A stretch of DNA of 12,538 bases from JBEBBU01 sp041158225. GTDB taxonomy: Bacteria; Pseudomonadota; Gammaproteobacteria; Methylococcales; Methylococcaceae. The stretch's first letter is position 1, and each line of letters opens with the position of its first letter. The notes beneath the pieces are model-generated. The model saw nothing but the letters and a program-made list of their open reading frames with translations. It was not told where the DNA came from and searched no databases. The position numbers and the translations under genes were made by a program. Shown piece by piece: positions 7,361 through 12,538 of the stretch. The DNA lies in the NCBI GenBank assembly GCA_041158225.1, contig JBEBBU010000050.1:1-12538 (forward strand), in the 5' to 3' direction.

Positions 7361-8996
7361 ATACACGCTCCTGAAAGGGAGTGATACCCAGACGGCGTAC
7401 ACACTCAAGGAAGGATTCATCTTCCTGCCTGACATCCAGATAAGTTGTCAGCAGTGTACAGACGGCATCCGCCACATCCGCTCTGGCGACGGAAGGCCCC
7501 AGCCGTTCACCAAGGCTGGCTTCATTGGCCGAACTTCCGCCAAGGGTCAGCTGGTACCACTCCTCACCTTTCTTGTCGACGCCAAGAATACCGATATGCC
7601 CTACCGTATGATGGCCACAGCCATTCATGCAGCCGGAAATATTGATGCGGATATCCCCCAGATCATAGAGATAATCCAGATTGTCGAGTCTGGCATAAAT
7701 GTCACTGGCCACAGGAATGGAGCTGGCATTGGCAAGAGAACAGAACTCCAGCCCCGGACAGCAGATCATGTCGGTGGCCTTGTTGATATTGGGGGTCGCA
7801 AGCCCCTCAGCCTGCAGGGCCCGCCACAGTTCTGGCAAGCGGGAAACGCGCACATCCGCCAGAATCAGATTCTGGTTATGCGTGGCCCGCAGTTCACCCA
7901 GGCTGTAACTGTCTGCAAGATCAGCCAGTACATCCATCTGATGATCCGTGACATCACCTGGTGCGACATGCGGGAACTTGAGGGAAACAAACACCGCCCG
8001 GTAGCCAGCAACCTTGTGCGACTGGGTGTTATGCTGCAGCCAGCGCTGATAGTCCGCATCCTCCAGCAGGGTTTCAGGCTGGGGATCGGCAGCAGCGGAG
8101 GCGTCATAAGCAGGCGGGGTAAAGAAGGCCGATACCCGGGAGATTTCCTCTTCGGTCAGCAGCAGACCATCCCTGATCCTTGCCCATTCCTGCTCCACCT
8201 GGGCACGGAAAGTCTCCATACCTGTTTCCTTGACAAGAATCTTGATTCTGGCCTTGTACTTGTTGTCGCGGCGACCATAGCGGTTGTACACGCGGAGTAT
8301 GGCTTCAAGATAGGACAGGAGGTGCTGCTTCTCAAGGTAGGGACGAATCACCTGACCGATGATCGGGGTGCGCCCCAGACCACCGCCCACCAGCACTTCA
8401 AAACCAACATTGCCTGCTTCGTTACGCACCATCTGCAGGCCAATGTCATGCACCTGAGTGGCGGCACGGTCACGTACCGAACCGCTGACGGCTATCTTGA
8501 ACTTGCGCGGCAGAAAGGCAAACTCCGGATGTAGCGTAGACCACTGGCGGATAATCTCGCACCAGGGCCTTGGATCTTCAATCTCGTCTGGTGCAACCCC
8601 TGCCAGATGGTCAGAGGTCGTGTTGCGGATACAGTTACCACTGGTCTGGATGGCATGCATTTCCACAGATGCCAGATGTTCCAGAATATCCGGCACCTTT
8701 TCCAGTGCTGGCCAGTTGAACTGCAGGTTCTGCCGGGTCGTAAAATGGGCGTAGTTCCTGTCGTACTCACGGGCAATACGCGCCAGCATACGCATCTGCG
8801 TTGAGGAAAACAGCCCATAGGGTATGGCAATGCGCAGCATGGGGGCATGGCGCTGGATGTAAAGCCCGTTCATCAGGCGCAGTGGCCTGAACTCGTCTTC
8901 AGTCAGTTCTCCTGCCAGAAACTGTTCGGTCTGGCGGCGGAACTGGCTGACACGCTCATCCACGAGCGTCTGGTCATAACTGTTATATTGATACAT
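7347..8996 (-). CDS. cysI: Nitrite/sulfite reductase, siroheme-[4Fe-4S] hemoprotein (CysI-like)
   Basis: This family carries out six-electron reduction of sulfite to sulfide, or nitrite to ammonia, at a coupled siroheme and [4Fe-4S] centre in the cytoplasm. The protein has 549 aa. Visible family parts are RHAPMLRIAIPYG near residues 50-62, the siroheme-contacting TTRQNLQFNW followed by TSGNCIRNTTSDH, and the four cluster cysteines in CCPGLEFC (C-x5-C) and GCMNGCGHH (C-x3-C) in the C-terminal half. Sulfite is favoured over nitrite because DUF934, a usual companion of sulfur-assimilation reductases, overlaps its 3' end. No flavoprotein partner is nearby, so a ferredoxin-type donor is plausible. 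The start MYQYNSYDQTLVDERV matches family N-termini, although the ribosome binding site is poor. The substrate assignment remains inference. Confidence 0.93.
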   Translation of the reverse strand: MYQYNSYDQTLVDERVSQFRRQTEQFLAGELTEDEFRPLRLMNGLYIQRHAPMLRIAIPYGLFSSTQMRMLARIAREYDRNYAHFTTRQNLQFNWPALEKVPDILEHLASVEMHAIQTSGNCIRNTTSDHLAGVAPDEIEDPRPWCEIIRQWSTLHPEFAFLPRKFKIAVSGSVRDRAATQVHDIGLQMVRNEAGNVGFEVLVGGGLGRTPIIGQVIRPYLEKQHLLSYLEAILRVYNRYGRRDNKYKARIKILVKETGMETFRAQVEQEWARIRDGLLLTEEEISRVSAFFTPPAYDASAAADPQPETLLEDADYQRWLQHNTQSHKVAGYRAVFVSLKFPHVAPGDVTDHQMDVLADLADSYSLGELRATHNQNLILADVRVSRLPELWRALQAEGLATPNINKATDMICCPGLEFCSLANASSIPVASDIYARLDNLDYLYDLGDIRINISGCMNGCGHHTVGHIGILGVDKKGEEWYQLTLGGSSANEASLGERLGPSVARADVADAVCTLLTTYLDVRQEDESFLECVRRLGITPFQERVYANH

Positions 8997-9041
8997 ATCT
9001 GAAGGAAAATCCTGTAGAGATAAAATCAGGAGAGATGACGG

Positions 9042-9608
9042 TCAGTCATCTCCGGAATGCTGCCCACCTGAATCCGGGGTTCCGGATGAGCGCACGGTGT
9101 CTCTGGCAGTATGCGCACCCGCCTGACGCTGGGCATGACGCTTCTGCGCCTGGTGACCGCCTGGACCACGGCGCTTGCCGGCAGGGCGACGCGCATTGCG
9201 ATGGTCTGCGGCCGGCTGCCGTGTGACAGTACTTTCTGCCTGCACGGTCTCGGCAACATCCTCGCTCTCACCAGCAGCCGCCATCCCATCCTGTTCTTCG
9301 GCACTGCAACATGCGGCTTCCGCAGGCGCATCATCAGCATGACATGACCCTGCTTCCGGCGAGCAGCATGAGGGATGATCCCCTTCACTTTCCAAGGCAG
9401 CAGGCGTCACCGCAATCACAACTTCAACCACTTCGGTCGTTTCACCAGCAGAGGTCATCAGAACATCTGCGACGACGGCAACAGCCTCAACCACTGGCTG
9501 GGGCGCATCCACAGGTGCAGTCAGGGGGCCAGGCGCTATCAGCGTATCAGGACGGGCATAAGGGCGATTCTTGAGGAACCATTCAGTCAGGCTTGTCTTT
9601 TCTTGCAT
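9042..9608 (-). CDS. Unrecognised low-complexity protein, acidic Cys-rich middle and basic tail
   Basis: I do not recognise this 188-aa protein. The start is supported by GGAG about 10 bases before the ATG at 9608-9606. The first ~25 residues look ordered (SLTEWFLKNRPYARPDTL). A long acidic, Ala/Val/Pro-rich stretch follows. It contains two cysteine clusters (CCSPEAGSC, then CCSAEE), close to residues 80-105. The C-terminal third is strongly basic (RRPAGKRRGPGGHQ and QKRHAQRQ) and ends in Ser/Gly/Asp. No membrane segment or signal peptide is seen. It lies 45 bases upstream of the siroheme reductase and 72 bases after the lipoprotein gene, on the same strand. The Cys clusters could bind metal and the tail could bind RNA or acidic partners; both are guesses. 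A frameshifted or chance frame cannot be fully excluded. Confidence 0.6.
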   Translation of the reverse strand: MQEKTSLTEWFLKNRPYARPDTLIAPGPLTAPVDAPQPVVEAVAVVADVLMTSAGETTEVVEVVIAVTPAALESEGDHPSCCSPEAGSCHADDAPAEAACCSAEEQDGMAAAGESEDVAETVQAESTVTRQPAADHRNARRPAGKRRGPGGHQAQKRHAQRQAGAHTARDTVRSSGTPDSGGQHSGDD

Positions 9609-9680
9609 GAGTCGGGATCTCCGTTATCTCTATGTTCTTGTTGTTTTTTGTTGTTTTCTGTCTGTCCAGAACCGCGCAGC

Positions 9681-10397
9681 TTACTTGGGCAGTGGATCAC
9701 CCGGCTTGATGGTTCCCTTGGTCCAGGCGGTGATGGCGCGAGCCTCACGCTCAATCCAGAAATCGATGGCATGCTCAGCATCACCCCATTTCCACTGGGC
9801 ACCATTGGTAAACATGCCGCCACCGGCCTGCCGGTCGACTTCAGCAGCCAGCAATTCTCCTGTCTCAGCATCAACGCCCTTGGCTTCGATAACAGCGCGC
9901 CCGACAAACGGGAACTTGTCTGTGGCCAGATAGGCAATGTTGGAAAGCATGTGGGCCTGCGGCACAAACATGGAAATACTGCGCATGACCGGTGTCGAAG
10001 ATTCAACATCACCCAGTGCGGCACTGTAAATGATCACGCCGGGGCCGGGACGGGTCACGATCTCGAAAGTCTTGGCAAGTTCTTCGTGCAGTTTGCTATT
10101 GAAGTAGTTCACCAGACGCTGCTGGTCTTCCGGCGTGGCATCCTGCGAAGCGCCCGCCCAGAAAGTTACCGGCTGTATCATGATCTTGTGATAGCGGGTC
10201 CAGTCAGTCTTTTCATTAATATAGACCAGCCCTGGCCCATCCTCTACCTTGGCCTTATGCAGTTTGCTGCATGCATCGCCCAGCGTCATGCAGTTGACTT
10301 CCGCCATGGCTATGGGTTCTTTTTTGGTGACGGTACAGGCTGCAAACAGCAGCACCGGAGCCAACAGTGAAAGACGCTTAAGCTTGGTCATGGTCAT
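9681..10397 (-). CDS. DUF3313-type lipoprotein
   Basis: This is a 238-aa predicted lipoprotein. A signal peptide (MTMTKLKRLSLLAPVLLFAAC) ends in the lipobox LFAAC, so the mature protein would be anchored through its N-terminal cysteine. The rest resembles the DUF3313 family as I remember it: TDWTRYHKIMIQPVTFW, a helical stretch QRLVNYFNSKLHEELAKTF, then an Ala/Glu-rich beta section (VGRAVIEAKGVDAETGELLAAEVDRQAG) and FWIEREARAI. Function is unknown. The first ATG at 10406 has GGAG only one base upstream, so the next ATG at 10397, with a spacing of 10, is preferred; a third lies at 10391. TACAAT about 60 bases upstream is a likely -10. It may be the first gene of the run that leads into the reductase. 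Confidence 0.85.
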   Translation of the reverse strand: MTMTKLKRLSLLAPVLLFAACTVTKKEPIAMAEVNCMTLGDACSKLHKAKVEDGPGLVYINEKTDWTRYHKIMIQPVTFWAGASQDATPEDQQRLVNYFNSKLHEELAKTFEIVTRPGPGVIIYSAALGDVESSTPVMRSISMFVPQAHMLSNIAYLATDKFPFVGRAVIEAKGVDAETGELLAAEVDRQAGGGMFTNGAQWKWGDAEHAIDFWIEREARAITAWTKGTIKPGDPLPK

Positions 10398-10458
10398 GGC
10401 AGGCATACTCCAGATGGATGGTGATAATCAGGTGGGTCAGGCAATGCAACCGGACAGC

Positions 10459-10464
10459 ATTGTA
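10459..10464 (-). promoter_or_regulatory. Possible -10 element for the lipoprotein gene
   Basis: Read on the minus strand, TACAAT differs from TATAAT at one position and lies about 60 bases before the lipoprotein start. No convincing -35 is found 16-18 bases further upstream, so this is a weak call. Confidence 0.3.
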
Positions 10465-10522
10465 GCACTTTCACCAGAAAAGCTGATGGATGCGCTGCAA
10501 ATCCACAACACCGCTCTGAAAT

Positions 10523-10549
10523 GCCTGTGATTATCTCGATAATCCAGGC
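10523..10549. repeat. Long bulged palindrome at the 3' end of the tnpB relic
   Basis: The left arm GCCTG-T-GATTATC (10523-10535) pairs with the right arm GATAATC-CAGGC (10538-10549). This gives a 12-bp stem with one unpaired T and a 2-base loop. On the minus strand it contains the in-frame TAA (10533-10531) that ends the tnpB frame. Subterminal hairpins with an unpaired base are the DNA signals recognised by the transposase of IS200/IS605 elements, and the 3' end of tnpB overlaps the guide (omega) RNA. It could instead work as a transcription terminator; on the plus strand a T-rich stretch follows. Confidence 0.5.
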
Positions 10550-10920
10550 GTTTCTTTCTGCTTCACAGAGAACAGCCTAAGCCGCAAGCGGCGCAGGACT
10601 TACACTCTCTCCACAGACTGCCACGGCAGAGGAGGCTTGGGGCCGATGACAGACTCGCCAGTAGAAAGCGTGGCAAAACGCTTAAGGCCAAGGTCAATGC
10701 CGACGGCACCATGGTTCGCCTTCGCCTGTAGAACCTCCTGCGTCTCGACCAGCACAGCGATATACCAACCATCGGCCATGCGGCTGACGGTGGTAGATTG
10801 AATCGTGCCCGAGAAGCGCACGGTTTCACGCATCCTGATCCATCCGATGATTGGGAGCCTGATCTTCCTGCCATCCACCGGAACCGCATTGGCGCCTTTT
10901 GTCGCGGGGCCATTATCCGC
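10531..10920 (-). pseudogene. tnpB: TnpB (IS200/IS605/IS607-type) relic, internally deleted
   Basis: One minus-strand frame reads ADNGPATKGANAVPVDG, then KIRLPIIGWIRMRE, VSRMADGWYIAVLVET and GAVGIDLGLKRFATLSTGE. This is the typical TnpB order leading into the RuvC-I motif, with the catalytic Asp at 10695-10693. After GESVIGPK the match stops abruptly. Full-length TnpB would continue for well over 100 residues through RuvC-II, the zinc ribbon and RuvC-III. Instead the frame passes LPWQSVERV, a stop codon (10602-10600), and then in the same frame LRRLRLRLFSVKQKETPGLSR and TAA. That tail resembles a TnpB C-terminus, so a central deletion is likely. The N-terminal domain is also missing or unrecognisable upstream of about 10920. 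It cannot be an active nuclease. No tnpA is present. Confidence 0.8.
10581..10592. repeat. Short GC hairpin inside the tnpB relic
   Basis: GCCGC-AA-GCGGC forms a perfect 5-bp stem. It can be lengthened through a mismatch by CCT (10576-10578) and AGG (10595-10597). It lies between the in-frame stop of the relic and its C-terminal remnant, next to the longer palindrome at 10523-10549. It may be part of the element's right-end or guide-RNA structure. Confidence 0.35.
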
Positions 10921-11144
10921 ATGGGTGGTTTGCCAGCAGCCTGCAATCGGAGACCTGTACCTGCCTCGATATCCATCTCATGTAAGAAAATGTCAGAAAA
11001 CAGTGCTTTCTTTTCAGCGATATCCCATGTATTTTGACTGGCTACCCCCTTAAACATAAAGCTTTGTCAGTCATCCATAGGCAACCAGCGGCCTAGGGTA
11101 CCTGGCAAACAACAGATAATAATGACCAGTCTGAGGAGCAGAAC

Positions 11145-12538
11145 ATGCAGATTTTCATAAAGGACCTGACCGGAAAAAAAATAGCTCTCGATGTGGAACC
11201 CAGCGATACCATCGAAAACATCAAGGCAAAGGTTCAGGACGCGACTGGTCTCGCCCCTGATCTGCAAGTGCTACAATTCACCAGCACTTTCCTCAGCGAT
11301 GGGCGAACCCTCTCGGATTACAGCATCCAGAAGGAAAGCACGCTTGATCTGGTTGCTTTGCCGCAGGGATATGGCGATAGTCCAAGCGTGGGGGTACTAG
11401 CGATTGCCAATGGCAGTGAAGATCGGGCAAATGTCCCTGTCAAGTTCATTTTTTACCGCAACGGTGATACCAGCCAGACAGCCACGATTAACTATAGCCT
11501 GGCAGGACTGGCGCAAACTGGTCTCGACTATAACGGCACTCCACAGGGCAGTGTGACTTTTGCAACGGGTAGCAAGATCGCCCTGCTATCTCTGCCTGTA
11601 CTCAGGGATAGCGTTGTGGATCCGGGTGAATCCGTCATCCTTGGTATCCAGCACGATGCCGGTTTAAGCACGGCCAGCGGTTATCAGATACAACCGGGCT
11701 ACCAGCAGGCAACCGGACTGATCAGCGCAGAAGGGGTTGTTTACGGACTGCTGGATCAAGCAAAAATTAATTCTTCAGGCAATTTTTTTTCTCGAAATTC
11801 AAACTCCTTTGCTGTGCTCAAGGCTGATGGCAGCGTAGTGACTTGGGGTGCGGGTGAATTTGGAGGTCAACAGGCTTACACATACTTCAATGCCGGCGAC
11901 CACCAATTCGTAACTGTCAATGTTGCCGACCAGCTGACTTCAGGGGTTACACAGATATTCGCTAACAGGGGTGGCTCTTATGCTGCACTCAAGGCTGATG
12001 GCAGCGTAGTCACGTGGGGCTGGGGTGAGGCCGGAGGCCGGCAGGCTTATGCCTACGAGGATGTCAACCAGCAATTCGTAACTGTTAGCGTTGCCGAGCT
12101 GCTGACTTCGGGGGTTACCCAGATATTCTCTAACGCGAACACTTATGCTGCACTCAAAGCTGACGGCAGTGTAATCACATGGGGTCAAAATATAACTGGA
12201 GGCCATCAGGCTGTTTACACACAGCTCAATGTCGACAACTATAAATTCACGCTTATCAATAATATTGACAATCAACTTACTTCGGGAGTCACCAGGATAT
12301 TCTCTAACGGGGACTCCTATGCGGCACTCAAGACTGACGGCAGTGTCGTCACATGGGGCTTGGGTGAAGCCGGAGGCCAGCAGGCTGTTTACACTTACAC
12401 CAATACCAATACCAATACCAATACCTATACCAACCAAGGGGTGAGCGTCAGTGTTGCCGACCAACTGACTTCAGGGGTTACACAGATATTCTCTAACTGG
12501 AACTCTTATGCTGCACTCAAGGCTGACGGCAGTGTCGT
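11145..12538 (+). CDS. Ubiquitin domain - Calx-beta - RCC1-like repeat protein (partial, runs off window end)
   Basis: From ATG 11145 the frame is open for 464 codons with no stop. GAGGAG at 11133-11138 lies 6 bases before the ATG, an excellent ribosome binding site that fixes the start. Residues 1-76 are a ubiquitin (MQIFIKDLTGKKIALDVEPS, later DGRTLSDYSIQKESTL), about 66% identical to human ubiquitin by hand alignment without gaps. Residues ~82-172 resemble a Calx-beta domain (VKFIFYRNGDT, INYSLAG, GLDYNGTPQGSVTFATGS, VVDPGESVILGI). From ~205 there are RCC1-like repeats with LKADGSVVTWG at residues 225, 282, 337, 395 and 458, alternating with DQLTSGVTQIFSN. There is no N-terminal signal peptide, since ubiquitin starts at Met1. 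Calx-beta and such repeats are common in large secreted or surface bacterial proteins, so a C-terminal export signal beyond the window is plausible. Function is unknown. The region looks less GC-rich than mfd or queA. Confidence 0.93.
   Translation, partial: MQIFIKDLTGKKIALDVEPSDTIENIKAKVQDATGLAPDLQVLQFTSTFLSDGRTLSDYSIQKESTLDLVALPQGYGDSPSVGVLAIANGSEDRANVPVKFIFYRNGDTSQTATINYSLAGLAQTGLDYNGTPQGSVTFATGSKIALLSLPVLRDSVVDPGESVILGIQHDAGLSTASGYQIQPGYQQATGLISAEGVVYGLLDQAKINSSGNFFSRNSNSFAVLKADGSVVTWGAGEFGGQQAYTYFNAGDHQFVTVNVADQLTSGVTQIFANRGGSYAALKADGSVVTWGWGEAGGRQAYAYEDVNQQFVTVSVAELLTSGVTQIFSNANTYAALKADGSVITWGQNITGGHQAVYTQLNVDNYKFTLINNIDNQLTSGVTRIFSNGDSYAALKTDGSVVTWGLGEAGGQQAVYTYTNTNTNTNTYTNQGVSVSVADQLTSGVTQIFSNWNSYAALKADGSV
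11790..12538 (+). repeat. Tandem RCC1-like coding repeats (five units, 165-189 bp)
   Basis: The motif CTCAAGGCTGATGGCAGCGT or a close variant begins at 11817, 11988, 12153, 12327 and 12516. The periods are 171, 165, 174 and 189 bp, all multiples of three. Each unit also carries a form of GACCAACTGACTTCAGGGGT followed by ACACAGATATTCTCTAAC. DNA-level similarity is high, which suggests recent duplication or ongoing recombination between units. The fifth unit is cut by the window end. Confidence 0.85.
12399..12434 (+). repeat. Hexanucleotide tandem repeat (ACCAAT)4 with degenerate end
   Basis: Four exact copies of ACCAAT (12399-12422) are followed by ACCTAT and ACCAAC. In frame they encode Thr-Asn repeated, TNTNTNTNTYTN, within the fourth RCC1-like unit. 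It makes the 189-bp unit longer than the others. Because six bases are two codons, copy-number change by slippage would alter loop length without breaking the frame. Confidence 0.85.

Noticed and set aside
7350..8534. 394-codon open frame on the plus strand
   Set aside because: It lies wholly opposite the reductase gene, whose siroheme and iron-sulfur motifs are unmistakable. The plus-strand product has no recognisable motif.
9375..10370. 331-codon open frame on the plus strand opposite the lipoprotein and Cys-rich protein genes
   Set aside because: It mirrors two minus-strand genes, one of which has a clear signal peptide and family resemblance. The plus-strand translation is Cys/His/Phe-rich with no domain.
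10531..10602. Hairpins near the tnpB relic considered as a CRISPR or multi-copy repeat array
   Set aside because: There are only two different hairpins, with no repeated sequence and no regular spacers.
10563..11057. 164-codon minus-strand open frame across the tnpB relic
   Set aside because: It is a different frame from the one carrying the TnpB motifs and translates to Arg/Ser-rich sequence without any match to the family.
11092..11120. Promoter for the ubiquitin-fusion gene (GATAAT at 11115-11120)
   Set aside because: A -10-like hexamer is present, but nothing resembling a -35 lies 15-19 bases upstream, so it is too weak to list as a feature.
11940..12464. 174-codon minus-strand open frame with a Gly-Ile repeat
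   Set aside because: It is antisense to the RCC1-like repeats. Its own repeats come from the (ACCAAT) tract and from the repeat units of the real gene.

Overview
The window looks like chromosome of a Pseudomonadota bacterium, probably a gammaproteobacterium. The evidence is a standard Mfd, a DUF475 membrane protein, QueA with a small HIT protein, tRNA-Leu(CAA), and an assimilatory siroheme reductase next to a DUF934 gene. I cannot name the species. Positions 1-10400 are mostly ordinary. The right end, from about 10500 on, has an accessory character and holds the most unusual gene.

Layout. 1-70: start of a small divergent gene (-). 146-3637: mfd (+). 3660-4664: DUF475 integral membrane protein (+). 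4689-5141 (HIT protein) and 5143-6204 (queA) form a minus-strand pair that meets the DUF475 gene at a strong hairpin. 6261-6347: tRNA-Leu(CAA) with its own promoter. 6398-6447: a CRP/FNR-type site placed at -41.5 of a promoter for an orphan 128-aa membrane protein (6476-6862, +). 6869-10397: four minus-strand genes, in transcription order a DUF3313-type lipoprotein, a Cys-rich low-complexity protein, a nitrite/sulfite reductase (cysI-like) and DUF934. 10531-10920: a decayed tnpB relic (-) of the IS200/IS605/IS607 type with hairpins at its 3' end. 11145 to the window end: a large open gene (+) that has no stop inside the window.

The highlight is the gene starting at 11145. Its first ~76 residues are an unmistakable ubiquitin: by hand alignment to remembered human ubiquitin about 50 of 76 positions are identical (49 of the first 70), with no gaps. 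The ubiquitin is fused to a Calx-beta-like domain and then to at least five RCC1-like repeats of the bacterial 'LKADGSVVTWG' type. The ubiquitin core is kept, but the conjugation tail, K48, K33 and the I44 interaction patch are changed. That suggests a eukaryote-derived (or virus-derived) ubiquitin domain reused as a fixed N-terminal module of a large, probably surface or secreted, bacterial protein. The tnpB relic lies just upstream, consistent with a region that receives foreign DNA, but no direct link is shown.

Metabolically, the reductase and DUF934 genes overlap and are probably co-expressed for sulfite reduction in sulfur assimilation. QueA and tRNA-Leu are neighbours on opposite strands that share one intergenic region.
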